Source: Przewalskia tangutica (taxonomy: Eukaryota; Streptophyta; Magnoliopsida; Solanales; Solanaceae). From it: a stretch of 64,000 bases of DNA. Position 1 is the stretch's first letter. Each line of letters begins with the position of its first letter. The notes under the pieces were generated by a model. That model had not been told where the DNA came from and did not search any database. It worked only from the letters and a program-made list of their open reading frames with translations. This document shows positions 49,001 through 61,682 of the stretch, piece by piece. Location of the stretch: positions 41,074,485 through 41,138,484 of the forward strand of contig CM056725.1 of NCBI GenBank assembly GCA_029844215.1, in the 5' to 3' direction. Position numbers and translations under genes: made by a program.

Positions 49001-49539
49001 GCCCGTTCAATCGTCCGTATGCGCCCATTATGCCCGCTGATGAGAGGGTGCAGTGCCCTCTCGTTGGTCCAAAATGTTAAGTCTCTCGGAAAAATCCATA
49101 AAAATACTAAATGACATAGCGGAAATTCCCTACGAAAGGTGGAAAGCGTTTAGTCGAAGCGACTCTAGCAGGGTGTTGTGCACAAACATAATTCGAAAGG
49201 TGCCACGTGGGGTGACACGTGTCGCCCCGATTAAATCCAAAATATTTAGTCTTAGAAAATATCCAAAACGGCCAAAATCTCAAAATCAGCGGGCCCCTGG
49301 CAGTAAATTTCTCCGTGGGCCCAGCGTGACCATTCAGGAAATAAAATTCCATAATTCTCTAATATTCGGGAAGTCAGAATACCGTCTGGGAATCAATTCC
49401 GTTAACGAACCTTTTTCCTTCACAAAACCGGAAACTTTTAGTGGAAAAATCGCCTCTTTCTTCGCTTTCCGATCTTTACTGCGTATTATGCAAATGCGTC
49501 GTCCTCGCATACATACCACGGGACTACGAGGGTATAACA
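46039..49539 (-). repeat. 3' LTR of element G
   Basis: It starts near TTAACGACCCG, where other copies have TGTAACGACC, and ends GGGTATAACA. Its tandem array (46733-47045) is built on another unit than in C, D and F. TATA box on minus at 48864-48871. Confidence 0.8.
46733..47045. repeat. Tandem array with 30-bp core in G 3' LTR
   Basis: Five units of about 62-72 bases, each with a core of TACGTGCGCTACGCATCGTG then TCGGTATGTC, separated by variable spacers. The same array is at 52320-52635 in the other LTR of G. Confidence 0.85.
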
Positions 49540-50980
49540 TTCTTCCCTTAGAAACATTCGTCGAATGTTCCTTCTAATCTCAAAGCGAACGCGTGCGGTA
49601 TAGTCTTCACTCTTATACTTACGAAACAATCACCGCGGTGGCGAAATACCCACGTAAAATACTTACATCCAAGTCCACGAGGAAACACCTCTAACATCAC
49701 CACAAATAATACTACTTTTGTCACTTTGTCGAGCCTTGCTCCGCGACCCAACAAATGGTGCCAGGAGTGCGTGCGATCACGAAGGTATCGTACTCGAATT
49801 CTTACCATATTTACGTCTTGCTTTAGTATCGAAAACCGGGGTTACTATCTCTGCGAGGTCATCATTAGCGGGAACATGCGGATGGATCTTGATACTTTCG
49901 AACATAACAATCTGAAAGGCCGGACGTCTTGCCTCACAAGTCGGACGGCAATTACTAACATATAAGCGACGGCCTATTCTTCACATGAACTCAAAAGGCC
50001 CAAGTGACTCGGGCTAAGTTCATACATTTCCAAAACTCGTCACACCCGCGGGTGGTACTTTCAAGAAGACCGACCGTCGGCACGAACTCTGGCGTCGTCG
50101 TAGATTATCCATACGATTCCTGCATTGCGAACTTCTACAGACAAAACACCATTATCCGCGATCTGCTGGAACAAGCTGAACCAACTATCGAACCACGCGA
50201 CATCGAACCAATCGTGGCAACTTGCATTCTGCCCGCAAGGCGTCACGAGGCGACATCAGAACAACGAAATGGTAGCAAACACTCCCCGACCAGGAACAGC
50301 GATCCTCGCGACTACGCGAAATCAAAACAACGGCGAGGCGAATGCGTCTGAGGAGACTGCGAGTTCCTAGCCTGCACAGGTACAAACTCGAGAAGAAAGC
50401 AGTAGTACCACAGGCTCCATTTGTCGTCATAAGGTGAAGGTAGGCACCGTGCAACCTCACAACCTTTTGGATAACATCAACAACTGCAGGAGCGACCACG
50501 GCCAGAAGAACACGATAAATTTGCCCCGTCGGCCCGACCAGCGGTCGAGCGCATCCACGAACTTGCCGCGGCTAACTAAACATGGGCCTAACACCTCATG
50601 ACCTAACACAAGAGGACCACCACAGCCTGACCCGCAAACCTACGGCGGGTTGACCCGCGCGTAGCCTCAACCAGGCAAGGCGCGAAATACCATCTCCCGA
50701 AGGAACAATCTTACTAAACACGTTACGAAAACCTAGCGGTCTTCTTAGCTCAACTACCTCTTTCATTTCATACTACATAGGGACTTATCCCAAACCACGA
50801 CTCGCGTGCACTATGCACTCCTATAAAGGGTCAAACATAACACTACACCTTTCGAGATGGCGCACCTCTAAGGTCTTTGCGTATAAAGCTCTAAGGCTCA
50901 CACTTTCTCTATCCCCAAAATCTTACTCGGTTAACCCACGCGTGATTCTAATCACAACTAACACCTGCTATCGAACATAG
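49540..50980 (-). other. Non-coding internal tail of element G
   Basis: It holds the polypurine tract region next to 49540, then about 1.4 kb without pol motifs. The part around 50540-50800 matches the tails of C and D; the part nearest the LTR (49560-50200) does not, so the tail is longer than in its relatives. Confidence 0.55.
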
Positions 50981-51437
50981 CACTTAAGGTATACTCGCGA
51001 AAGTTACCAAAGGACGCGCTGCTCGGCCTCTTACATTGTCGCCCGTTAACGTCGATCTCTACGTTTCTCGGCTGCTGCGCGTAAGCGTCTGCGGGCCATG
51101 CTCGAAGCCTAGCGAAGGATTACTCTTGCACAACCTTCTCTTAGGTAGTCATCAAGACTCGCGATACATCGGTATACTCTGGTAGCCAAATCCATAGCTA
51201 GTAACAAGGTTGTCTCTTGCGATCTATATTCTCGGTTCGATCGTGGGCGAAGGTTCACATACCATGGCGCGATGAGGCTGTCGCCATGCTTAAACTCTCT
51301 TGGGGCTAGTGGCGTCGCGAAATCCCGAATGAAGCACTACCCTAGGTAATGATTTGGCACGCCCTCGCCACCCTACGAACTCTACTCGCGGCTCCGCCGG
51401 TGCGCGCCTCACGGGCGGGTTGCCTGCGCGGAGGCAT
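50981..51437 (-). pseudogene. gag remnant of element G
   Basis: ATG at 51437 opens MPPRRQPAREARTGGAASRV. Downstream, gag fragments including SLDDYL-like sequence near 51150 are visible, but the reading passes directly from that region to the non-coding tail. The zinc-knuckle segment seen in C, D and F is missing. Apart from base-level problems this is a real internal deletion of several hundred bases. Confidence 0.65.
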
Positions 51438-51616
51438 AGCGATAAGGAAATAATTTCGTCGGAGGGTCGACTTACAACACGGCTCAGGCACGATCTCGAG
51501 TGAGAAGAATAGTAACGATCCTAAATATCCTATAGCCTCACGATTATTGGTGTGGTGCCTGACAACGATAATCAAGAACTCTTGGATCTGATGCGTAGAC
51601 ACTTTCAGAGGATTAG

Positions 51617-51630
51617 CGCTCACGATACCA
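51617..51630 (-). promoter_or_regulatory. Primer-binding site, tRNA-iMet type (G)
   Basis: On minus, TGGTATCGTGAGCG, the same altered form as in C. Confidence 0.7.
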
Positions 51631-51634
51631 CTTT

Positions 51635-54600
51635 TGTAACGACCGATCCGGGGCGGATTCTGGTGCCTTACCAGGCACCCTAGTGATACATCATCGAGAA
51701 AATCAGTGGAACATAAAACATGAGACATTTAACAAGGGATATAATAAATAAGCAGGCCAACCAAAAGCAGTTGCCTTGGTATATCATAAAACACGAGCAG
51801 TTTAATCCTTTTACAACCACACTTGTGATACTACGGACCTCAAGATATCTGATGACTATGGCGGGACGGGGCGCCCGTACCACAGATGTACAAGAACCTA
51901 CAACTCGAGAACACTGCAAAGATAAGCCTCGGAGAAGCGGAGCTTGAATGTCTTTGGCGTGATCACATGGCGAGGATCACGGTGATGTACCTACCTGCGG
52001 CATGAGCGCGGCCCCGAGGAGGTCGATCTGGCCGGTACCAAGTATGTGGCATGCAACACTTGTAAATGAAATCATACTAGTCTATATAAAGCGAGAGACA
52101 TGTATGATAACCAAACTACGATTCGCGACATAAAGCGATCATCACTCGATATATCTATGGGTCTCGCGCCGCGACATCAAGCGAGTTCGCATTATGGCGC
52201 GTGCCGGAATCTGCGCCGGTGTAGACATGTCCATGATGCAACAATAATACCAATGTCCCATGGCGCGTACCGGAATTACGCCGGTGTAGGCATGTCCGTG
52301 TGACCTCAATATGAGCAATCGAATGGAAGCATACGTGCGCTACGCGTCGTGTCGGTATGTCGAAGAAACAATAAGACAACATTCCAAATGGGCGCATACG
52401 TGCGCTACGCATCGTGTCGATATGTCCAAAGGAAACAATAGGACGGCATTCCAAATGGGCGCATGCGTGCGCTACGCATCGTGTCGGTATGTCGAAGGAA
52501 ATCACAAGGCGATAATCAAAATGGAAACATGCGTGCGCTACGCATCGTGTCGATATATCAAGCGATTAACCACAAGACCTTAACCAAAATGGAAGCATGC
52601 GTGCGCTACGCATCGTGTCGGTATGTCAGCGGTTAACAACAATAATACTATCAGCGAGGCGTGCGTGGAATTTCTCGTCAGCTGCCGCACGTCGAGTAAG
52701 TTCTCAACGGTCAACGACCTCTATCGAAAGACGCGGTAACACGAAACACAGCGTTTGTACAATAAAGACTATCATCATGGCGTAGGCAAGTTTCACGACA
52801 ACAAGCATAGGCAAGTTTCACCTGACTCAAAGTACTTTCATTTTATGCCATAGTCGGGTTTTAACCCCAGTACTACATCGTTAAGTTCTTTTAAAGAGAT
52901 CCATTACTTTTATAAAAGTCACGATACGTAGTATTAGAATGACAAACCACTTCCTTTTCAAAATCAAGTAACAACATTCTTTTCCTAAGTTCGGTTTGCC
53001 TAGTTTGATTACTCAAGCACCGTTTTCAAATGGTTTCATAGTTCCCAAACTTAATCACTTGATTCCTTTTTAGAACAATTGAGTAACATATGTCATATCG
53101 TGAGTAGTTTATTCTTGTTTATAACGATCTTATTACGTGACCGTGATCTAGAAAATGTAATATCATTTTGTCTCATCTTAGCACATGCGGATGGAGGTTT
53201 CTCTTGGTTTTAATACAACACATCATTTATTCAATACATTTTCCTTTATTAGCTGCGATGGTGCAGCCGATACACATTACGATTCGAAATCGGTAAAACA
53301 TTATCACTTTAAAACCAGTACTCATTACTGCGAATGAGGTTTCACACAACATCCACATTAAAACAAATAAGTTAAGTCTCTTATCTTATAAGATCAAGTC
53401 TCTTAACTTCTAACATCGATAAACCATTTTCACTTACATAAGGTCGTTATAACTAACTTCCCATAAAGCTATTATAACACCACATGTTTTAAACCAACCA
53501 AATCACTTAGCACGTATGCGTCTACCGTACTACATAGTTCCAACAATCATGCTAGAAAGATAGGAAGAGGTTCACATACCTGCGCGGCAGTATCGACTAA
53601 TAGCAAAGCGCTCCAGCGATCGGCTACTCCTAAAGCCAAGTGGATCATTCCACACGTAGCATTTCAACCTATAAGGCCACAAGGCGCTTATTAACATCGT
53701 AGAACATTCTACAGAAAAAAATTCGGCAGCACCTCCCGCATGACAGCGTAAATCTCTCTCTATCGGGTGACTGCTATCGAGCCAACGGGGTTATCATCTA
53801 ACGACGGGTACAATTACTCCACGATACTACTACACGTCTCTTGTAATACGGTCCTATGTAAAACGATTCGATTCTTGAGCTTAAGTCGAGACATTGCCAC
53901 AAGCTATGTTGATTATATATATAGCATACTTAAACTATATTTTCCTCTGACATGTAATATCCATTACAATAGGGGACAAGATATTTACCTCGCTAAGCCC
54001 ATAATTATCCAAATATAAAGTCGATCTGGGCAATCGTTTAGCTCGACTCAGGCGCTCGACCGCTCTAAACCACCCTTAGAAGTTCTAACCAACCTACACA
54101 ACCTTTCCGGACTATGGAGATTTTCTAGGGTTTGGTTTTCTGTTGGCGGGAAGTATAATAGTATTTACGGGCTTTTCGTATAGGTATAACCTTAGAATAC
54201 AACAAGGTATCTGGCTAAGGTAATTTGGGCATTATAACAATACTTGGAGAGTATTTCTATACCATAAAGGGGTATTATCTGAAAGCAACTAGGCTAGGGG
54301 TACCCAGCTAGCACCTCAAAGGAGGGGGTGGCTACCTCGGCCTACCACTGGGGAACTCTCGGCGAGGGCCTGCGAAAAGGGAGGAAGGCTCTCAAGACTT
54401 AGGCATTTTGGATGAAGAAGTTCATCAAAGGAGGGTATTTATAGCCTGAGCCAAGGCCAACCAATGGCCAAGATCTAGCCAAGTGCTACACAAGTGTAAG
54501 GCCAGATCGAGCCAAGTGCACCTAACCCTACTCCACAAATCCTCACAAATATCTCTACAAATATCTTCCACCACTTGCCCATTCAATCGTCCATGTGCGC

Positions 54601-55117
54601 CACTATGCCCACTGATGAGAGGTGCCAGTGCCGCCTCTCGTTGGTCCAAAATGTTCGTCTCTCGGAAAAATCCATAAAATACTAAATGACATAGCGGAAA
54701 TTCCCTACGAAAGGCGAAAGCGTTTAGTCGAAACGACTCTAGCAGGGTGTTGTGCACAAACATAATTCGACCCAAAGGTGCCACGTGGGGTGACACGTGT
54801 GCACGATTAAATCAAAATATTTCGTCTTAGAAAATATCCAAAGCGGCCAAAATCTCAAAATCAAAGCGGGCCCCACAAAGCCGTAAATTTCTCCGTGGGC
54901 CCACGTGACCATTCGGAAATAAAATTCCATAATTCTCTAATATTCGGGAAGTCCGAATACCAAATCGGGAATCGATTCCCATTAACGAACCTTTTTCCTT
55001 CACAAAAACCGGAAACTTTTCCGTGGAAAAATCGCCTCTTTCTTCCTTTCCAATCTTTCTGTCGTATGCTCGTACGTACGTCCTCGCATACATACCCTGG
55101 GACTACGGGGTATAACA
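51635..55117 (-). repeat. 5' LTR of element G
   Basis: Colinear with 46039-49539. CACGTG at 54782-54787, 54794-54799 and 54902-54907. TATA box on minus at 54436-54443. Array at 52320-52635. Confidence 0.82.
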
Positions 55118-56604
55118 CCTCCATCTGCATAGAAGCTAAGATAAGACAAAATGATATTACATTTTCTAGATCATGGCTGCTGTAATAAGATCGTTATAAA
55201 CAAGAATAAACTACTCACATATATGACATATGTTACTCAATTGTTCTAAAAAGGAATCAAGTGATTAAGTTTGGGAACTATGAAACCATTTGAAAATGAG
55301 AAGCTTGAGTAATTGAAACTAGGCAACCGGAACTTAGGAATATAATGTTGTTACTTGGTTTTGAAAAGGAAGGTGGTTTGGTCATTCTAATACTACGGGT
55401 ATCGGGTGACTTTTATAAAAGAAATGGATCTCTTTTAAAAGAACTTAACGTATGTAGTACTTTTGGGTTAAAAAGGACTTTGGCATAAAATGAAAGTACT
55501 TTGAGTTGTGTGAAACTTGCCTTTATGCTTGTTGTTGTGAAACTTGCCTATGCTTGTTGTTGTGAAACTTGCCTATGCTTGTGATGATAGCCTTTGTTGT
55601 GCAAGTGTGGTATTTACGTATTCTGGCGTCTCGATAGAGGGCGGTCGTCTTGTTGAGAACTTACTTGGGCGTCTTGGCGGTGATGGAGAATTCCACGGGT
55701 ATGTTTCCATTTTGATTCTTGTCTTGTTGTTGATGTCACATGGACATGTCTACCGATCACGAGTCAGGGGCATGCGGCCATGCGGTCGGGTTGATTACCC
55801 GATATATTGTTATTGTGGTTACATGGACATGTCTACACCAGGTAGAATTAGGGCATGTGGCCATGCGGCGAGTTGATCACCCAAGATATTATTGTTGATG
55901 TCACATGGGCGATGTCTACACCGAGGTAGAATTCGGGGCATGTGACCGTGGGGCATTGGTATTATTGTTGCATCATGGACATGTCTGCCGTCAGAATCCG
56001 GGGCATGCGGCCATGATGCGAACATGATTGATGTTGTGGGCGTGAGACCCATAGTTATATTTGAGTGATGACTTGAGGCGTGAGTCACATTTGGACATAG
56101 CTTTTATGTTGTGAGCGTAGTTTGGTTATCATACATGTCTCCGCTTTATATAGACTAGTATGATTTCATTCTGATATCTTTTCTGATTTCACATACTTGG
56201 TACTGTTATCTTGACCTCGCCCGAGGCTGCGTTCATGCCGCAGTAGAGGTACATCGGTCGTGGATCCGCTCTTAGGATCACACCTCAGATTGGAAGCTCC
56301 GTTTCTTGAGGCTTATCTTTTGGTATGTGTTCCCGAGTTGTAGGTTCTTGTACATTCGTGGTATGGCGGGGCCCTGTCCGTCATAGTCGTTGTAAATCTT
56401 AAGTGCATGTACCGGTGTAGGCGGGGTTGTAAAGGATTAAAGCTCAGGTTTTATGTATATACTGAAGGCAACCGTTTTGGTTGGCCTGTTTATTATTATA
56501 TCTCTTGTTTCATGACTCATGTTTTATTTTCCGCTGGTTTTCTCTGATGTTGTATCACTAGGGTGCCCGGGATAAGGCACGATGCGGGCCGGGCAGTCGT
56601 TACA
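55118..56604 (+). repeat. 5' LTR of element F, second part
   Basis: Continues the LTR interrupted at 46038. It carries the ACATGGACATGTCTAC-type tandem array at about 55735-56010 and ends GCAGTCGTTACA before the primer site. Confidence 0.82.
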
Positions 56605-56608
56605 AAAG

Positions 56609-56620
56609 TGGTATCGCAGC
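56609..56620 (+). promoter_or_regulatory. Primer-binding site, tRNA-iMet type (F)
   Basis: TGGTATCGCAGC, again different from the consensus at the central CAG. Confidence 0.7.
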
Positions 56621-56806
56621 GATTAATCCTCGGAAAGTGTCTACGAACCGTGTCTAGTAGAGTCTTGATTATCGGTGTGTTGTGCACCACATCTATAATC
56701 AGGAGGCTATAGGACATTTAGGATTGGTTTCCATTCTTCTCATTCCGAGATCGTGCCTTAGAGCTGTGTTGTAAGTTGTACCCTCAGCGTATCTCGTTTT
56801 ACAGTT

Positions 56807-58026
56807 ATGCCTCCGCCAAGGCAACCTTGAGCCCGAAGTGGCAAGGCGGCGAGTCTGCTAGTGAGATACAGAGAGTACGAGCGCGAGCCGGACAAGACTG
56901 AGGTTGTGCTTGACAGCGGGTTTGTAGCGCGCCCGGCCCAGAGAGTTTAGAGCGCGGCCGTGGGCGTGAGACTACGATGCACGAGCCTCGGTCCACGATG
57001 CAGGCGGAGGAGATGGGTTACAAGGAGATGGCCCGATTCTTTGGCGGTCGTGGCAGATATGAGGATAGGTGGATCACGGCGATTCAGTTCAAAGAGTACC
57101 GATGGTTCACCCCGAGCAGATAGTTTGAGGCTACAGGACTTTACGAGTTAGCCCGCGAGTTTTATGGGTCGAGGCACGAGGATGATCCGAGGAGTTCATC
57201 CGGCGATTCTGACGGATCATCACGGGTGATCAAGGCTTGAGACCGTCCGTGACCTTTGGTTCGCATCGGCTGCGAGATACCGCATGATCGATTGGTTTGA
57301 TTCATAGGAGCTTTCGGGAGAGCATGCACCTCAGCGGTATGGGATGAGTTTTGGGGCTTTCTCACGCACTTGTTGCCTCCGCAGATGAGGAGGGCACTGG
57401 ACGACAGATTTTTGATGCTTAGACAGAGCGGGAGTACGGTTCGGGAGTACAATGTGGAGTTCGACTCATTGGCGTGCGTCGGCGTTGGTAGCTAGTATGG
57501 AGGATCGAGTGCACCGATATGTTACAGGGCTCGATGATTACATGTCAGAGGCATGTTCAGGAGTAGCCCTTCAGCCGGGCATGGACATTGCCCGCATGCA
57601 GGCTCATGCACTGGGATGTGAGGCACGGAGAGGTCGACGGAATGACCAAGATCGCCAGTAAGAGGCTGAACAACAGGGTCCTTTGGTGACTTTCGAGGCG
57701 GACCGCCTCGGCAGCATATTAGTTTTGCACCTCCGCCAGTGCAGAGTGGTCCTCCACAACCTTGAGTATTCGGGAGCGGTCGTGGCTCAAGGGTCTGTGT
57801 TTCGAGGAAGTAAGGGTGTTGGCGGATGCGGTCACCCCTACCTGGTGTGGTCGATGTGGTAGACCACATTTCGGGAGTGTCGTGGTGCGGGGAGCTTGTT
57901 ATTTTGCGGCGGCGGGGCCATTTGCGAAGCTTGTCAGCCAAGGGTAGCACGGATGTTACGACTCAGCCTACCGGATCAGTGGCTGGTTCATCGCCCTACG
58001 CTTATACGCCTGCGCAGGTGCTATGA
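56807..58026 (+). pseudogene. gag of element F
   Basis: ATG at 56807 opens MPPPRQP-like sequence. Several stretches are clean: MEDRVHRYVTGLDDYMSEAC, PGMDIARMQAHALGCEARRG (57497-57660), and a zinc knuckle at about 57843-57905 (CGRCGRPHFG, then CYF). The frame with the knuckle ends at TGA 58024-58026. It then runs into the tail shared with C, so gag is followed by no protease. This copy gives the best view of the family's gag. Confidence 0.78.
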
Positions 58027-58126
58027 TTAGAGTGGAGCGGTAGCTTCAGGTATATCCTTAACCCTCTAGAGTTTTGGTATGCTTGTTATGATGGTCTCAT
58101 TATTATGTGCTATGTACGAATAGCGT

Positions 58127-61100
58127 TGTTATACCCCGTAGTTTCAAGGTATGTATGCGAGGACGTACGTACGAGAATACGACATTGGAATTGGAATGGA
58201 AGAAAGAGGTGATTTTTCCACGGAAAAGTTTCCGGTTTTTGTGAAGGAAAAGATTCGTTAATGGGAATTGGATTCCCATTTGGTATCGGACTTCTTGGAA
58301 TTTTAGAGAATTATGGAATTTTATTTTGAATGGTCACGTGGGGCCACGGGAGAAAATTCTGATTTTGTGGGCCCACTTTGTTTTCAAGATTTTGGCCATT
58401 GTGGATATTTTGGAAGATGAAATATTTTGACGAGTAGGAGGCGACACGTGTCACCCCTAGTTGGCTTGGACGAATTCCACTTTGTACACAACACCGCTTA
58501 GAGTCGTTTTCGACGAAACGTTTTACACAACTTCGCGTAGGATAAATTCGGCTATGTCGTTTCTAATTTTTGCGGATTTTTCCGAGAGGCGCAACACGTT
58601 GGACCAACGAGAGAGGCGACACTTGTCACCCTCATTGATGGATGTCACACGGCAATAAGTAGATTGGGATGACTTGTTTGTCTTGGAGTTGGTAGGATAT
58701 TTTGGTGCAAGTTGGCCAAGGACACTTGCCCAAATCCTCACCCTACACTTGCCTTGCACTTGGCATAATCTTGGCCATTGGTTGGCCATGTCTTGACCTA
58801 TAAATACCCCCCCTTGTTGAAGAGTTATTTCATCCTAAATTGAGCAATCTATCTAAGTCTCAAATCCTCCCTCTCCTCTTGTTGTTTCAGTCCAAACACA
58901 CCTCCACTTTGAGAAGCCTGGCCAGAGCAACCCCTAAAGCTAGCCTAGCCAAACACTACCCTCCCTTGGTAGAAAAGTTGCCTTCTAGTATCGTTATAAT
59001 GCCCGAATTACCCTAGCCTAAATCCCTTAGTCCTTACTAGAAGTTGTGAAGAACTTCTAAGGTTTATTGGAGCTACCGGAGCGCACAACTTAGGAGCTAA
59101 ACCTTGCTCAGGCGCGACTTTTATCTAGGATATTATTGGGCTTACCGAGGTAAATAACCTTATCCTCCTTTTGTAAATTAGAATATACTTACTGTAGAAG
59201 TATAGGAATAAGTATTGAATACTTAGAAGGATATTGCAGAATAGAATTGAACTGTTATCACAGTAGAAGGGTTTAAAAGATGAATAATAGAACTGTACTG
59301 TTTTCACAGTAGACTTGAGTAGCTCACCGGGTAGGGAAGTGCTGCCCAAATGACCATAGAATAACGAACCCTCTGCTTAGAACTTTGTATGCATCTGATC
59401 ACGGACGTTGATAGACGTGTTGGTATTATAGTCGATCTCTGCGCGCGACATATTCAACTTGGCAAGTGGTCTCCGAAGGTATGTGATTCTTCCTAAAGCA
59501 TGATATTTTACAATATATATAGTACGGTAGACGTACATGTGTTAACTGAATAATAACTACGGCAATGCCTCACGGCTTAAGCCTGAATAACACTTGCGGC
59601 AATGCCTCACGGCTTAAGCCTGAATAATAAAGAACTGAAAACATTTCAAAAGGAATGATGTTTTACCAATCAGAATAAATGTCGAACAAATCACAGCAGC
59701 GCTAATAAAGAGAATTATTTTGACTAATAAGGTATTATTAAAACTAGTAGAAACTTCCATCTGCATAGGAGCTAAGATGAGACAAAATGATATTGCATTT
59801 ACTAGATCATGGCTGCTGTAATAAGATTGTTACGAATAATAATAACCTACTCACACTTAGGGTATATGTTTCTCAAATTGTTTTAAAGGATTAAAACTAT
59901 GAACTACAAACCCTTTCGAAAATGAGAAACTTGAGAAATTGAAATTAGGCAAACTTGAACGTTAGGAAAAGAATGTTGTTACTTGATTTTACAAGGAGAA
60001 GTGTTTTAATGTACTTCAAAAGATAATTACTCTATTTTATACTACTATTGTGTGACTTTTGTAAAAGAAGCGGATCTTTTAAAAGAGTAATACATGAAGT
60101 ACTTTGGGGCTAACAACCCGAACTTGTTAACATAATGTAGAAAGTACCTTGTGTGAATAACTTGATTGTATTGATTTGTGATAGTCTTGTAATATTTTCT
60201 TGTTGACTGGATAAGTAAACATGTTAGGATGCTACGTGAGTTAGTATCTTGTGATATTTGTGTAAAGAGGTTTTTCCTTGTTGTGCTTATGTTGTTTAGC
60301 AATAATCGGTTATGTTGATATTATATCATTCATAACTCCGGGGGTTAAGCCCTCCGTCTGGGGTAGACTCAGCGGGTCGATGGACCTATGATTCGAGAAT
60401 ACCTTATGCGGTCCAGATGGCCTATGCGGAGCTGCGGGAGTTCCAGTTAGTATGCGGCCCTTGTGGTCATGCGGTTCTTGTAGCTACGCGGACGACGAGT
60501 CCAGGACGCCGCCGGGAGTAGCTACCCTCGATGCGGGTTATACCTCATGCGGGCCTATCTGCTTGGCCTATGCGGAGCTGCGGGAAGTTCCGTGACTAGA
60601 TGCACATTAGATATCGCAGGCGAGTGGCGGCTTTGATCATGTGACGGTCTAGACAGATCTCATGATACAGTTTATGACCTTGTTGGTACTGTGGGTTTTA
60701 GTAGTCGGCTACGCCTTCGTACTTACCCCGTACGGTTCTATTGTGATGACTTTGAGGGCATGAGTCCCTGACTTGACATGACTGCTTATTTATTGTGAAC
60801 TGTAGTTTTGGCTTATCATACATGTCTCCTGCCTTATATAGACTACTATGATTTCATTTACAGTATTTTCAGTTTCACATACTTGGTACCTGTTGTACTG
60901 ACCTCCTTCGGGGGGCTGCGTTCATGCCGCAGGTAAAGGTACTCTACCGTTGATCCGTTCTTAGGATCACCGCGTTGGGAAAGCTCCGTTTCTCCTAAGC
61001 TTAGCATTTTGGTACGGTCCCCGTCGTTGTAGATATTCGTATTCGGGGTATGGCGGGGCCCCGTCCGCCATTGTTGTTTAAACTCTTAAGTGCATGCACC

Positions 61101-61286
61101 GTTGTAAGGTTGGGATGTAGCTGTTCGTTTTGGGTTATTTATATACATTATGCCGAAAGACAACCTTTTCCCAGCGTGTCTTATTTATCTTATTTCATAT
61201 CTTGGTTGTTTATATTCCGCCGTTTTTCTCTCGATGTATGACTACTTGGGTGCGGGTAAGGCACGACCACGAGCCGAGTCGTGACA
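58127..61286 (+). repeat. 5' LTR of element H
   Basis: A mosaic: the long head (with CACGTG at 58335-58340 and 58445-58450) is joined to the second body type of B. TATAAATA at 58799-58806; ATGCGG-type array at about 60365-60610. It ends GTCGTGACA. About 3.16 kb. Confidence 0.82.
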
Positions 61287-61290
61287 AAAG

Positions 61291-61302
61291 TGGTATCGAA
61301 GC
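61291..61302 (+). promoter_or_regulatory. Primer-binding site, tRNA-iMet type (H)
   Basis: TGGTATCGAAGC, same altered form as in D, four bases after the LTR. Confidence 0.7.
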
Positions 61303-61488
61303 AGTTAATCCTCGGAAAGTGTCTCTGACCGTATCTAGTAAGTCTTGATTATCGGTGTGTTGCACCACCAATAATCAGGAGGCTATAGGATATTTAGGAT
61401 TGGTTTCCATTCTTCTCACTCTGAGATCGTGCTTTAGAGCTGTGTTATAAGTTGGACCCTTCTAACGTATTCCTTTCCTTTACCAGTG

Positions 61489-61682
61489 ATGCCTCCGCGC
61501 CAGAAACCGGGCCTGAAGGCAAGGCGAGAAGGAGGCGGCGAGTAAATACGAGAGATTTAGAAGCACGCAGCCCAATCATCACAGGGTGATGCTTACGTGG
61601 GAGGAGTTACGAGGCGCCGCGGCGATGAAGTTTGTACGGCGGCGATTCCTCTGCGGTCATGACATACGACTTTCGGCCACGA
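61489..61682 (+). pseudogene. gag start of element H, cut by element I
   Basis: ATG at 61489 opens MPPRQKPGLKAR-like sequence matching the other gag starts. After about 190 bases the LTR of I begins at 61683. Frame errors are present as elsewhere. Confidence 0.65.

Larger units (their letters stand above)
46039..55117 (-). mobile_element. Element G: gag-only LTR retrotransposon inserted in the LTR of F
   Basis: LTRs at 51635-55117 (5') and about 46039-49539 (3') enclose 2,095 bases. The right flank CCTCC (55118-55122) and left flank CCTCA (46034-46038) suggest a 5-base duplication; the left end is blurred by a couple of bases. Gag is more reduced than in C and D and there is no pol. Confidence 0.82.

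Noticed and set aside
49540..50370. Possible integrase C-terminal similarity in the G tail (GPFE-like motif near 50010)
   Set aside because: Only a few residues resemble the integrase block, and neither the DDE motifs nor the chromodomain is present nearby. Too weak to call.
58127..61286. Reading 58127 as the 3' LTR of element F
   Set aside because: The body type differs from the F 5' LTR, there is no polypurine tract before it, and a primer site and gag start follow it. It is better explained as the 5' LTR of a separate element H.
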